DNA of 64,000 nt from Phlebotomus papatasi. Its lineage: Eukaryota; Arthropoda; Insecta; Diptera; Psychodidae. This document shows, one piece after another, positions 33,901 to 41,700 of the stretch (the stretch's first letter is position 1; the number at the start of each line of letters is the position of its first letter). Both the position numbers and the translations under genes were made by a program. The DNA is taken from contig NC_077223.1 in the NCBI RefSeq assembly GCF_024763615.1, positions 97,092,627 through 97,156,626 of the forward strand, given 5' to 3'. The notes beneath the pieces are model-generated. The model was not told the DNA's origin and made no database searches. It saw only the letters and a program-made list of their open reading frames with translations.

Positions 33901-35750
33901 GCAAGTTACAAGAAAGTAAAAGATGGTAAATCGTACAGAGATACTGCCGGAATAAATCTACGACATTAATTTCCAAATTTTTTGAAAAATTGCGAAAGAC
34001 TACACATAAAATTTCAAAATTTATGGTTAAAAGGTAGGAGTACATTCGGAAAAGCTACTGGCAGATCCAGGGATTCGACTCGGAGGGTTTATAACTGCAT
34101 TATATGTATCTCTGATAATGATCCCATAATGCCTACCCCAAAAAAATCAGAGTCAGTTGGTTACCGAAGGAACACAAATCGAAAAAAATCCTTTTTATCA
34201 GTATTTGCCGTAACTTCTTTAGTACACTTGTTTTTCTTGTAATTTTCAGAAATACTTCGAATTGGCTTCTGAATTTTTTATGAAAATATTCTTGGATAGT
34301 TTGTCTATCGATTTGAACAATAAAAAACATAAACCACTTTTGACTTTGTAATTCGGGTTTCTTATTTGAGAATAATAAAGCTAAACTGAAAATTTTGTTT
34401 CTTAAAAAGTTGTCGAAAGAAAGTTACGACAAATGCTGATTAAACGCCGAAATATAAGAAAAAATTAAGATAGGGTAAAATGAGGTAATTTTGAACCATT
34501 TACAATATAGGACACTTGAGATTTTCTCATTGTTTCAGATGAGCAAACAGAAAACAGAGACCGCAACATAGAATAAAAAGACGATTAAGAAGAAAAGGAA
34601 CGGATTTTTTCCTTTTGAATCTCTAAAACATTGAGAAAGTCAAAAATATCACAAATTGTAAATGGTTCCAAATTACCTCATTTTACCCTACAATATTTTG
34701 GTTAAAAAATTTAATTATTATCCTGAAGCAGGCATAAGTTTTAAAGACCTGGCTTTCTTATTATATCAAGTGTTATGAAAAAGAACCATAAATGGAATAA
34801 ATGAATGTCTGACGTAATTTTGAATGCATTGAATTGTAATAAATTGCATATATTCAACGTTTTATGCATCCCCTGAATTTGATAGGATGTACCAATGTCA
34901 TAAATATTATAATATGTTGACCTAATTTATATTTTCAATTAATTCTTGATTTTATTGCATGATATTCCAATACACAATTCTCACCAAATCATAAAATATT
35001 CACCATGTTCAAATGTTAATTTGGGCGTGTCATGAGAGCATACAAATTATCTGTCCAATTGTAATCCTTTTGATAAAAGCGAATCGTTCCATTTCAATTG
35101 AATACTTAATTGTGACTTCGAAAATCCCAGGTTAAGATTAGATGTGGAATTTATATTGTCTCATAAAACTTGTTAACCATTTGGTCGTCGACTAATTAAC
35201 TTATCTCAAGAGCGTTGGTAAACAATGGGCCATTCCGCAATTAATTATAGAAATACTCAGCCTAATTATCACACATGTCCTAATCATTTTGGAATATAGA
35301 ATTTTTAACACATAATCCATTTGTTTTCAGTTCGAGCTGGTTTATTTCCCGGGCATATGGCTGGACCATGCTAATCAATATCGATGGCTCCAAGTTGACT
35401 ACCAAATCGGTGTCTTCATCTCACGATCATCCGTAAACATAATCTCTTTCAAGAGAGTCTGGATCATGGCAGTACTGCAACTTATCAACGTTGTAATTTT
35501 CCTGTTCGAGGTCTTTTACTCATTTAGCCCCAGTATTTGGCTCATCTTTGCTTTCGTCTTCTGGGAGGGTCTCCTAGGTGGCGGAGCTTACGTCAACACC
35601 TTCTATCGCATGTCCAAGGAGCTACCACCAAATAGAAAGGCCTTTGCCATAAGCATTACTGCTGTATCGGATTCAGTCGGAATTGCTCTAGCCGGTCTCG
35701 TAGCTATTCCGACTCACAATGCCATCTGTAGACTTCCTGGAGGAAGGTGA
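12795..35750 (+). CDS. CLN3: CLN3 / battenin, lysosomal multi-pass membrane protein (five exons)
   Basis: Joined exons 12795-12983, 26822-26955, 27249-27407, 32545-32971 and 35331-35750 total 1329 nt, or 442 residues plus stop; human CLN3 has 438. All junctions are GT/AG and keep frame. Family landmarks in order: GLCNNYGYVVMLSAAHDIL (40-58), LLADIIPAL in exon 2, SGLGELTFLAYSSKY in exon 3, WSSGTGGAG (167-175), a hydrophilic loop with the acidic dileucine EDTPLI (265-270), EYFINQGL (296-303), and GVFISRSS plus GGGAYVNTF in exon 5. In known CLN3 proteins a dileucine signal in this loop directs lysosomal sorting, and loss of human CLN3 causes juvenile Batten disease. The protein is a late-endosome/lysosome membrane protein linked to lysosomal phosphodiester export. 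Oddities: a second in-frame ATG (codon 4) has the better start context and would expose Gly2; the C terminus CRLPGGR lacks the CaaX box of human CLN3; the human sequon after EYFINQGLFELLFF is absent. A possible initiator TCAGT lies at 12638-12642. Confidence 0.96.
14286..14716. mobile_element. MITE, TAGGGTAA.TGTGCC family
   Basis: TAGGGTAAATGTGCCAAATT and AATTTGGCACACTTACCCTA are inverted ends with TA at the outside. Its interior is collinear with 36423-36853 and with the middle nested MITE. It lies in CLN3 intron 1. Confidence 0.88.
14954..15026 (+). tRNA. tRNA-like gene, unit 1, apparent anticodon GGT (Thr)
   Basis: The acceptor stem GCCTCTA/TGGAGGC pairs over 7 bp (one G-T). A box TAGCTCAGTTGG and B box AGTTCGATTC are intact, anticodon stem CTCGT/ACGAG pairs fully, and the T arm pairs. 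The 7-nt loop CTGGTTA reads anticodon GGT. TTTTT at 15032-15036 is a close Pol III terminator. Unusual: three rather than two bases between acceptor and D stem, T instead of a purine after the anticodon, and a mismatch in the D stem. It may be a real but odd tRNA or the head of a SINE-like repeat. Confidence 0.5.
15296..15368 (+). tRNA. tRNA-like gene, unit 2, apparent anticodon AGT (Thr), damaged B box
   Basis: Same fold as unit 1, but the loop is CTAGTTA (anticodon AGT). The B box reads AGTTGGATTC: the invariant C of TTC is G, so Pol III promoter strength and T-loop structure should suffer. The T5 run at 15374-15378 is retained. Probably a pseudogene. Confidence 0.4.
15637..15709 (+). tRNA. 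tRNA-like gene, unit 3, apparent anticodon AGT (Thr), best-formed copy
   Basis: The D arm GCTC-AGTTGGTA-GAGC pairs perfectly, unlike units 1 and 2, and the B box AGTTCGATTC is intact. Anticodon loop CTAGTTA; terminator TTTTT at 15715-15719. The extra base before the D stem and T37 remain unusual. This is the unit most likely to be expressed. Confidence 0.55.
15854..16083. mobile_element. 230-bp MITE, AAGGTAAAGTGCCCTCGAGTC
   Basis: The left end AAGGTAAAGTGCCCTCGAGTC pairs with GACTTGAGGGCACTTTACCTT at the right. The inner parts (CTCGACTCAACCGGT / ACCGGTCGAATTGAG) also pair. It sits directly after the tRNA-like trimer. Confidence 0.85.
16084..18199. other. CLN3 intron 1 sequence without recognised features
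   Basis: AT-rich sequence with only short frames. No exon with CLN3 similarity, no repeat ends and no tRNA were found. Confidence 0.5.
18200..18235. repeat. Perfect 36-bp palindrome beside a (TA)n tract
   Basis: The half-site TAAAATACCAATATATTA is followed directly by its reverse complement with no spacer (centre 18217/18218). AT repeats continue to about 18315. It could extrude as a cruciform. Confidence 0.9.
18236..18315. repeat. (TA)n-rich low-complexity tract
   Basis: Runs of TATATA interrupted by a T run and ATATAAAT words. No coding capacity. Confidence 0.85.
18466..18580 (-). repeat. tRNA-derived SINE-like fragment, degraded
   Basis: The - strand carries GGTCTCGTAGTGACATAACT near the 5' end and GGTTGTGAGACCGAGTCTCC near the 3' end, resembling the boxes of the copies at 375 and 53719. 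It lies in CLN3 intron 1. The match is weaker than for the other two copies. Confidence 0.3.
18777..20323. mobile_element. Long MITE, TAGGGTGGAAT family, split by a solo LTR
   Basis: The ends TAGGGTGGAATCACCAGTTC and GGTTATTCCACCCTA pair imperfectly. Both halves are collinear with 7033-7911. The extra length is explained by the insertion at 19130-19766. Confidence 0.82.
19130..19766. mobile_element. Solo LTR of an LTR retrotransposon (637 bp)
   Basis: Starts TGTGGAGAATT and ends TTCTATACA (TG...CA), flanked on both sides by the 5-bp repeat GTATA (19125-19129 and 19767-19771). The paired MITE copy at 7375 lacks this segment, so the empty site is available for comparison. No internal retroelement genes are present, as expected after LTR-LTR recombination. 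The superfamily (Gypsy, Bel-Pao or Copia) cannot be decided. Confidence 0.75.
20422..20672. mobile_element. MITE, GAGAGAAATCCGAAAAAGTT family (copy 1)
   Basis: Shares GAAATCCGAAAAAGTTAAAA, TGCAGTATTGATCCGAAATCGG and GTTAATCGCACCC with copies at 22023, 53347, 58215, 58504 and 60981. Its termini are slightly degraded here. Confidence 0.8.
23243..23540. repeat. GC-rich degenerate tandem repeat, CCGCGATCCGCGA units
   Basis: Words such as ATTCCGCGATCCGCGAGAAA and GCGGTTCGCGAAAATTCG recur every 24-30 bp, in contrast to the AT-rich surroundings. Long frames on both strands (108 codons on +) follow from the repeat's lack of stops and read as repeated SAIRE/RGSRK peptides; I do not call a gene. Confidence 0.75.
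23628..25758. repeat. Foldback: inverted arms of about 545 bp with an 800-bp loop
   Basis: The left arm 23628-24414 pairs with the right arm 25217-25758 over nearly its full length, for example GAGACATGCATGTTTTACG against CGTAAAACATGCATGTCTC, and GAGGCCGACTCGGTGATAAT against its complement at 25398. The left arm is longer because a MITE is inserted at 23836-24054. Confidence 0.88.
23836..24054. mobile_element. MITE of the GGGGAAAGTACTCTCC family, inside the foldback
   Basis: GGGAAAGTACTCTCCTTTCG and CGAAAGGACAGTTCTTTCCCC are inverted ends, with GAATGTTCATGCC / GGCATGAACGTTC inside. Siblings lie at 40764, 41176, 41498 and 44324. The opposite foldback arm lacks it, giving an empty-site comparison. 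Confidence 0.82.
26506..26742. mobile_element. MITE, TAGG.GGAAGTGSGGCAC family (degraded)
   Basis: The left end has GGAAGTGCGGCACATTTGAA; the right end has CGTCCCACTTCCCCTTA. It is related to the better copy at 59049-59406 (GGAAGTGGGGCACCTTTGAA). Confidence 0.6.
26822..26955 (+). CDS. CLN3: CLN3 exon 2
   Basis: Starts after ttatttttcag and ends before GTAAGTAT in phase 2. Encodes residues 64-107: a polar luminal stretch with one Cys (NPHDEPNHEFKREC), then ISTGAILLADIIPALCIKF, matching the human VSTAAVLLADILPTLVIKL segment. Confidence 0.93.
27249..27407 (+). CDS. CLN3: CLN3 exon 3
   Basis: The acceptor tctcttctctcttcaag (AG at 27247-27248) was chosen over the upstream candidate at 27229 because only it keeps phase with exon 2 and aligns HIRVIVCCGLAAAGF with the family. 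It ends in phase 2 before GTAAGTATT. Encodes the membrane helix CCGLAAAGFLLVGYATV and the conserved SGLGELTFLAYSSKYN. Confidence 0.92.
27839..29347. mobile_element. Insert bounded by a 14-bp direct repeat, containing another MITE
   Basis: GAATGAACCGTGAG occurs at 27839-27852 and 29334-29347. The interior near both ends is rich in ATCGGCA/TGCCGAT words. The middle is occupied by the MITE at 28137-29049. The 14-bp repeat could be a target duplication of a non-LTR element or an internal repeat. Confidence 0.4.
28137..29049. mobile_element. Long MITE, 0.9 kb, TAGGGTAGAGTAAGCCCTTTTCGCC
   Basis: TAGGGTAGAGTAAGCCCTTT pairs with AAAGTACTGACTCTACCCTA. TTCGCCACT/AGTGGCGAAAA motifs recur inside. A 142-codon - strand frame at 28020-28448 crosses its left end and is therefore not a gene. 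It lies in CLN3 intron 3. Confidence 0.85.
29689..30199. mobile_element. MITE, ATATATCGCTCCTTGGAAATT
   Basis: ATATATCGCTCCTTGGAAAT and ATTTCCAAGGAGCGATATAT are perfect inverted ends, extended by TACAAAGGG/CCCCTTGTA. It is 511 bp long with no coding content and lies in CLN3 intron 3. Confidence 0.88.
30647..30652 (-). terminator. Candidate polyadenylation signal of the GT31 gene
   Basis: AATAAA on the - strand (TTTATT on +), 114 nt beyond the stop codon. The distance is plausible; there is no cleavage-site evidence. Confidence 0.4.
30767..31737 (-). CDS. GT31 gene exon 2: catalytic domain
   Basis: Begins after CAG at 31740-31738; the split codon AGT (Ser101) is followed by DNFLSEWMQ. It contains all catalytic motifs of the GT31 domain and ends in TAA at 30769-30767. 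Coding density is much higher than in the surrounding intron, and no internal stop occurs over 323 codons. Confidence 0.93.
30767..32098 (-). CDS. Beta-1,3-galactosyltransferase-like protein (GT31), nested in CLN3 intron 3
   Basis: Exons 32098-31798 and 31737-30767 join across a 60-nt intron (donor GTAAAT, acceptor ttccttcctgattcag) into 1272 nt, or 423 residues. Topology is type II: short basic cytosolic tail, one signal-anchor helix at about residues 18-43, a stem, then a luminal catalytic domain. GT31 motifs: RKERQSIRETWG (about 160-171), DSYKNLTLKS (about 214-223), FVLKTDDDMFLN with the metal-binding DDD at 244-246, FATGPIYLL, and WLEDVFLTG with the conserved ED near 330. Five N-glycosylation sequons (175, 190, 218, 376, 391) suit a Golgi lumenal enzyme. 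The expected reaction is transfer of galactose, or GlcNAc in some relatives, from a UDP-sugar in beta-1,3 linkage; the acceptor cannot be deduced. All catalytic motifs look intact. Confidence 0.93.
31798..32098 (-). CDS. GT31 gene exon 1: signal anchor and stem
   Basis: Starts MSVKFCGSYC, followed by a hydrophobic helix of about 20 residues (LVLIVSLCTCFLLLCIKLL) and a Thr/Ser/Glu-rich stem. The exon leaves one base (phase 1) before GTAAAT. Reading through the donor would add only three codons before TGA, which supports splicing. The start ATG lies 447 bp from CLN3 exon 4 on the other strand. Confidence 0.88.
32545..32971 (+). CDS. CLN3: CLN3 exon 4
   Basis: Acceptor ctgaatag; donor GTAAGT after GGATTG (phase 0). 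Carries STWSSGTGGAGIIGALSY, a long polar loop rich in N, S, D and E (about residues 215-270) ending in the dileucine motif DEEDTPLI, and a membrane segment ending EYFINQGL. The loop is poorly conserved in the family apart from the sorting motif. Confidence 0.95.
32972..34470. other. CLN3 intron 4, first part, no recognised feature
   Basis: AT-rich with short frames only. The readable frame continuing past the exon 4 donor ends within 40 codons and has no family similarity. Confidence 0.55.
34471..34690. mobile_element. 220-bp MITE, TAGGGTAAAATGAGGTAATTT
   Basis: The left end TAGGGTAAAATGAGGTAATT pairs with AATTACCTCATTTTACCCTA; GAACCATTTACAAT pairs with ATTGTAAATGGTTC inside. It lies in CLN3 intron 4. 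Confidence 0.9.
35331..35750 (+). CDS. CLN3: CLN3 exon 5 (C-terminal exon)
   Basis: Acceptor ccatttgttttcag, then TTCGAGCTGG in phase 0. Encodes residues 304-442: QYRWLQVDYQIGVFISRSS, hydrophobic LINVVIFLFEVFYSF and LIFAFVFWEGLLGGGAYVNTF, and GIALAGLVAIPTHNAIC. The stop is TGA at 35748-35750. The last codons overlap a donor-like AAG/GTGAAA at 35745-35752, so an alternative C terminus is possible but has no support here. Confidence 0.95.
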   Translation, partial: FELVYFPGIWLDHANQYRWLQVDYQIGVFISRSSVNIISFKRVWIMAVLQLINVVIFLFEVFYSFSPSIWLIFAFVFWEGLLGGGAYVNTFYRMSKELPPNRKAFAISITAVSDSVGIALAGLVAIPTHNAICRLPGGR

Positions 35751-35812
35751 AAACAGTAAAAAAGATCAAATTATGCGATAAATCGTATAAGACATTTAAA
35801 ATTAATGTATAA

Positions 35813-35818
35813 AATAAA
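35813..35818 (+). terminator. Candidate polyadenylation signal of CLN3
   Basis: AATAAA lies 63 nt after the CLN3 stop codon and is the first canonical hexamer in this AT-rich 3' flank. Distance and order fit an insect 3' UTR, but the cleavage site is unknown. Confidence 0.45.
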
Positions 35819-36422
35819 CAAATTTCATATAAATTATCTTGACATTCTGTTATAAGTATCACTTATAACTACTCCATATTAAACGTAATTTGAAGTCTTA
35901 AATAAATAATAAAAATAAATACATGAAAAACAGTGTTGAGTTATAAGTTTGAAAAACTTTTGTCATGCATCATGAAATGGCGTGGAACTAACTCAAAAAT
36001 AAAGTAAAGGTCAAGGACAACGTTGGTTGCAAATTCTAACTACATACATACATAGCTTAAAAAACGTGGTAATGTGAAAAAAGTATATATACTTTATAGC
36101 TATGATGGTATTCGTCAAAGACAGTTTAACCCTCTAACAGTGTTTTCTTTAATATGCGATAAAAAGTTGTAAGAAAATGTTTTCTAGGATAATTATGATC
36201 CAATAAAGTCGAAAAAACCATCCGTTCTTCATTATCTCCTTTAGTTTAGGCGCTAGGTGAGAAAATATAAAAATATTTTGAAACTCTTTTTGTTTCTCAA
36301 ATTCACTTTTTAAATAAAATATACAAAGTAGAGTGACATATCTTTCAGTAAAAAATAAATTTATTAAAGTCAGACAACTTTAAATCGATATTTTTCTTGA
36401 AATTGGGAGTGAGTTTTTTGCA

Positions 36423-36853
36423 TAGGGTAAGTGTGCCAAATTTCGGCATAGTTGCATGCAAGCGACAAAGTCTCAAGTTCTAAATGTAATATTTTTAATA
36501 AAAATTGAAAATTTTTGTTACTCTTTTATAAGGAGTGTTACTTGGAACCTTGCAGACAGTTTATCATCTTTATTTTCTCCAAAATCATTCTTAATACATT
36601 TTAAAATGAATAAAAATGTAGACATAGCATTGCTGACCTATTTCGGCCACCTTCATTCTCATAGTTCCTTGCCCTTCGGGAATTATTCCAATATCTTTTT
36701 CACGTCATCTCGTTTGTCGAAGCTACATTTTTTGTTATTTTTCTGCATTGTACAATCTCAAGAGAATGCAAAAACTAAAATTTCATGGAAATTAGAGGAA
36801 CAAAAAATATGGCCGAAATTGTAAGCTGGCCGGAATTTGGCACAATTACCCTA
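36423..36853. mobile_element. MITE, TAGGGTAAGTGTGCC family
   Basis: TAGGGTAAGTGTGCCAAATT pairs with AATTTGGCACAATTACCCTA. It is highly similar end to end to 14286-14716. A 122-codon + frame across it is also part of the repeat and not a gene. Confidence 0.88.
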
Positions 36854-37697
36854 AATATTTTTTGTTGCTTTTTCTCTGACCTGTCATACAAAACTGGGGA
36901 TAGTAACTAAACGAAGAGTCAAAATGAGTTCAAACTTCCAAAATATGTTTAGTAGGACTATAACCGATGACACTATAGCACCTTTAAATAAATAAAAACT
37001 TTGCAATCGCAGTAAATGTGATTTTTGTGAAGACCGTCTTGAGACGGTCTTACCTGATAGAGGGTTAATAACTTTTTCTTCTAATCCGTCAACTATCCGT
37101 CGTTTTGAATCCGTCAACTATTCAACCCAAAGAAAAGTTTATGGTAGTCAGCACAAAAAATCCCGTTTCTTAACTTTATAAAAACTATTCTAAAAAACCT
37201 TAAACTCCTCACATTTTTTAACTGAAAATGTTGTTTTCAAAATCGTAAATTTGACCAATTTAGCCTCATTAGATTTTAACGATAGTTCGAACTATTTTGA
37301 GAGAAATTTGTTAAATTCACATTCAATTTAAGGTAAGTTCACAATTTTTTTTTCAACTAAAATAGAATAATAAAAATGTGTGCGTGTCAAATTTTATATA
37401 ATATATTATTAGAGATTTGGAAAATAAAGATTTGAATTGAATTTCCATCAGGTTAACGAATTCTTAATATACGAGTATCTACTACGAGTGTATAAGCAAG
37501 GATAAATAGAGGTAAGTAGGGTAAGTATTATTCTTCCCTGAAACTTTCCATTTATCAATTGTAATAAATTTTACTGTGAAAAAAATACCACCTATTTTGT
37601 GAGGTTCTGTGATGAAATTTAAGAAAAATTCCTTTTGGAATATTTAAGTCTAAAATATGTATTATTTCTCATAGTTTTATTATAGTCACTTAAAGGG
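36854..37697. other. Intergenic AT-rich DNA
   Basis: Nothing recognised apart from a short hairpin (AGACCGTCTTGAGACGGTCT near 37030). Confidence 0.5.
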
Positions 37698-38225
37698 TAG
37701 GGGAGACTGGGGCAAAAAGTCACAAATCGAAAATTTCAAAATTCAATACCTTACAAGATAAATAAGATAGCCGCTTAATATTTTTACTACAAATAGCTTC
37801 CATGAACCTTCTTCGATATTGTATGTTTCTTCGAATTTGAACAAGGAATTTAGAAAATAAAAAAATATCAAAATTTTTAGCCCTATTTTTAAAATATTTT
37901 CTTTGAAGAATATATCAATTATTACCTACTTATTATTCGAAATTTATGCACTGATGATTATTTCCTAAATGACTTGGATTCTTTGAATACGAAGCCGCTA
38001 TCTATTTTAGAATTTTACAAAGATTGTTCTCTCAAGAAATCTTTTTATTAATAACGACCACCTGGGGTAAAAAGTAACAAAAGGTATGGAGCAAAAAGTA
38101 AGAAAACCGAAACAATTTATTTAAAAAAACTGCGCTAATTAGAAATTTCTGGGGCGTTCGAGTACTTTGTAAAAAAAAATAAAATAAAATATCCGTTTTG
38201 GGACTTTTTGCCCCAGTCTCCCCTA
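37698..38225. mobile_element. MITE, TAGGGGAGACTGGGGCAAAAAGT
   Basis: TAGGGGAGACTGGGGCAAAA pairs perfectly with TTTTGCCCCAGTCTCCCCTA. It is 528 bp; internal CTGGGGTAAAAAGTAACAAAA repeats the end motif. Confidence 0.9.
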
Positions 38226-39934
38226 TAATTAAAGTAAAGTTCTTTAATTTAATTGTAGATCTTCAAAAGTGTTGTAAGAAACAAAATGACATAGCTTTTC
38301 AGCTTGAGATAATTCAAATCTCGCAAATTTACCCGGAAATTAAATTGTTTAAATTTGGTAAAACATTAAAAAACTTTAAATGCGTATGTTGAAAAATCTA
38401 AACGTGATCACGTCAAATGAGTTTCGGATTTGAGAACCTTAAAGTTCTATCTAACTTGTTTTTATAACTTTTAACCACGTTGCACAGTGCTTTGGAAATA
38501 TCAGAAAAATCTTCTTAAATGTAATTTAAGTTTAACGAAAACTTTTGTAGATAATTTTTAAAACTTTACAACATTTGATACACTTTATGAATTATACTTT
38601 TCATAGTACAATAAGTAATTTTATGGCTGCAGTAATGTTGTATAATAAAATCAACCCTTAATCCAATTCACAAATCAATAAAGAACTATTCTCTTCGTAT
38701 AAGAATTTTATGGTCAATTACAGCCGTTATCCTTTGGTTATAGTCCATGTGATTCTGTCCTTTCTAAACATCACCAGTGAAGCCGTTTACGATGGATTGG
38801 TGCACCCCTAAAATTTCTGTTTTAAGTCACACAGAACAACGGACAAAAGGGAAGAAATCAATCTGATATTGGATGTGTTGTAGTATTTGCAAATCAATGA
38901 CTGAATAGGACAATTTCAAACTCCTTTTTGTCCCTTCCCTTCCATTCCAAATACCATTCGATGGGTCTCAAATTGCACAGTCATTTGCCCCATGGAAGCA
39001 AAAGGGAGCTCATTCAATGGCTTCCGGATCGAATTTTAAACTTTGATAAATTTTTACGAGGGGTCAACTTGAGTCATTTGATCCCAATAATATGGGCTCA
39101 CCAAGGAAAAATAAACTGGCAGTTTGTGTTTAGTCTGGGTGGCTTTTTGGTATGTTTGGCAAATGCTGTCCATTTGGGAGGAAAACCAATCAATTCATAT
39201 CCTGGGAGAGTGCCTATCAAAATGACAAAATATGGCGAATAGGGACTATTAAAGATTTACTGACACCTCTATTCCGCTGAAACGAATAAATTGTGGATTT
39301 TTGTGAGGAAAGTGCCTGCAATTTCGTGTATCATTATGGTGGAGAGAAAGTGATGGAAAATCACTTTTATGGAAGGATTTACTCCCACATCCAGTAAAAG
39401 CCATTCCTTCGCGCTCAACCATCACGTTCGTCGCATCTAAAACTATCAGACACTTTTCTTGGAATTTATGTGAATTATGTGAAAAATATTACACCAAATC
39501 CATGTTCGATACTTCTTGCATGGGTTCTGCAAGAATATTGGCATGAGGTGAAAAACTCGTGTTCAGTCACATCTCCCGAAAAAAATTGATTTATGTCTAT
39601 TTCTGTGGCCTTTGATAGTTTAACTTGGTGCTTGTTGGAAAAGTTTTTCTAAAATTGTTATTTCTGCAAAAGTCATGCGAAAACTTTTCCCTACGGGTTT
39701 AGTTTTTATTTAGTTACAGAAGGACTGGAGTTTATTTGATGTTCGCAATATTGAATTCACTATCAAACTTTACGTTGTTCAATTGCGAAATCTCATATGA
39801 CAAGTCAAACGATTTTTTGTTGTTTTTTTACATTTGATTTTACTAGCTTATACGATTTACGATTCCAAACAATTGATATGATTCTGCATAACTGCAATAT
39901 GATATTTATTGCAGAACTTGTTGCAGAAGAGGTT
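38226..39934. other. Intergenic DNA without a recognised gene
   Basis: A 104-codon + frame (38928-39242) is the longest; it has no domain I recognise, no clear splice context and mixed composition. No repeats with clear ends. Confidence 0.45.
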
Positions 39935-40532
39935 GTAGCTTCGCACACACTGTAGCTTCGAATACTTTATTGTTTTCGTATATTCGTTTAATCAATCTGA
40001 CCAATAGATGGCAATATATTTTAATAGCCAGTCTTAACTTTGTTATCACACTTGCGCATTAAAATTTTAATATGATTCACATTAATTGTCGCTGGTGAGA
40101 TTCCAAATGTGTAATTTGTGTGCTTGTATCATTTTATATTCAAAATTTGATCTATTTGTTGACAAAAAGGTAGACTTGGCCCACAAAATTTGATATAAAT
40201 TAATTTATAGCATTAATGCGATTTTCTTTTTAATTTTTTAATGTGAAAAATATTTATGCTTTAGGTAAATTTAAACTTATTTTTGCAGGCCAAGTACACT
40301 TCTTTATCAATAAACAGAAAAATCCCAAATATTAAGTGACTCAAAGACACAAATAACATATTTGAACGCTCACAAGCGACACTTAATGTGAATCACATTA
40401 AAATTTTAATGTACAAGTGTGATAACGCCGTAAGTCAAATATTCCCTGAAAAAATAGATTAAATATAAAATATGGAATAAGGAATATGGAAAAAATATAA
40501 AATATTCGAAGCCAGAGTAGGTGCGAAGCCTG
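39935..40532. mobile_element. Outer inverted-repeat element (GTAGCTTCGCAC...)
   Basis: GCTTCGCACACACTGTAGCTTCGAATA pairs imperfectly with TATTCGAAGCCAGAGTAGGTGCGAAGC. It encloses a second element at 40042-40426. Confidence 0.55.
40042..40426. mobile_element. MITE with terminal repeats of about 50 bp, GTTATCACACTTG
   Basis: The left end GTTATCACACTTGCGCATTA continues through AAAATTTTAATATGATTCAC; the right end is its close reverse complement, ending CACAAGTGTGATAAC (with C to A change). No coding content. Confidence 0.88.
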
Positions 40533-40763
40533 AAAACCTTCCCCTACATTCTACAATTGGATTCAAAACAAAAAAAAAACTATGTTACTTTCTCTCTGTT
40601 TTAAAATCCCATGTGAGCAGAAAATTTAGGCCACACCTTCTGTCACGCATATAATCATAAAAAATCACAGTTAGATCTCCAAAGCCTAATTCTAAATTTA
40701 TGTTTAGTATGTTATATGTTGCAAGAATCATAAAATAAATATTTCTGGACTAATCCTGCACAC

Positions 40764-40980
40764 TAGGAGAAATTACTCTCCCTTTGAGCGCACATGCCTT
40801 CGAATAATGTGAATTTTCTTTTATTTTTCAAGACACTTACACATTTCTATTAACTTATTAGTTGGCTTGTCATAAATTATTGATAATTATGTGACAATTA
40901 TGTGGAAATCTCTTAGGAAATGTAACAGAAATTCACATTATTCGAAGGCATGAGCATTCGAAGGGAGAGTACTTTCCCTA
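40764..40980. mobile_element. MITE, GGGGAAAGTACTCTCC family (217 bp)
   Basis: TAGGAGAAATTACTCTCCCT and AGGGAGAGTACTTTCCCTA with inner CATGCCTTCGAATAATGTGA / TCACATTATTCGAAGGCATG. First of four copies within 3.8 kb. Confidence 0.88.
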
Positions 40981-41175
40981 AGTTTTTTTTTCAATTATTT
41001 TTTTTACGTAGGCGTGGCCTAAAATAATCTTTATGGAATTAACTAAAATACTACATGATTCCTATTTAATAGCAAATAGTATAAAAAATTCGCGAAGCAG
41101 TATAAATTTCTTGAAAGCTATAAAACTTACTATTCTTATTTAATTTTCATTAGACATTACAGCCATAAAAAGGCA

Positions 41176-41328
41176 TAGGGGAAAGTACTCTCCCTTCGAA
41201 CGTTCATGCCTTCAGTCATAATGACCAATCAAGAATTATAGATAATTATGTGCAAGTCTCACATAAAATAAAAGAAAATTCACATTATTTGAAGGAATGA
41301 ACGTTCGGAGGGAGAGTATTTTTCCCTA
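41176..41328. mobile_element. MITE, GGGGAAAGTACTCTCC family (153 bp, internally deleted)
   Basis: The ends TAGGGGAAAGTACTCTCCCT and AGGGAGAGTATTTTTCCCTA are present. The middle is shorter than in the 203-219-bp siblings. Confidence 0.85.
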
Positions 41329-41497
41329 CTTTTCATTTTGGGGTTCCAATATGCGGAACAGCCTTCCGATCCGAGGAACAATGACGATCGCTGGTACATT
41401 TCCCTTATTCCAAAGCAAAAAAATAAATAAAACAATTTAAAATAATTTTTACTATACTAGTCGAGGGCTAATAAACAAAATTTACCACAAAAACTAT

Positions 41498-41700
41498 TAG
41501 GGGAAAGCACTTTCCCTTCGAACGTTCATGCCTTCGAATAATGTGAATTTCTTTTACTTTCCCTAAGAGACTTGCACTTAATTATCACATAATTATCAAT
41601 AATTGATAATAAGCTAACTAATGTGCTAACTTAGGAGAAATAAAAGAAAATTCACATTATTCGAAGGCATGAACGTTCGAAGGGAGAGTACTTTCCCCTA
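41498..41700. mobile_element. MITE, GGGGAAAGTACTCTCC family (203 bp)
   Basis: TAGGGGAAAGCACTTTCCCT and AGGGAGAGTACTTTCCCCTA; TTCGAACGTTCATGCCTTCG pairs with its complement on the right. Confidence 0.88.

Noticed and set aside
36456..36824. 122-codon + frame
   Set aside because: Entirely within a MITE; the sister copy at 14286-14716 has related but broken frames.
38928..39242. 104-codon + frame
   Set aside because: No recognisable domain, poor start context and no splice partners; consistent with chance in a less AT-rich patch.
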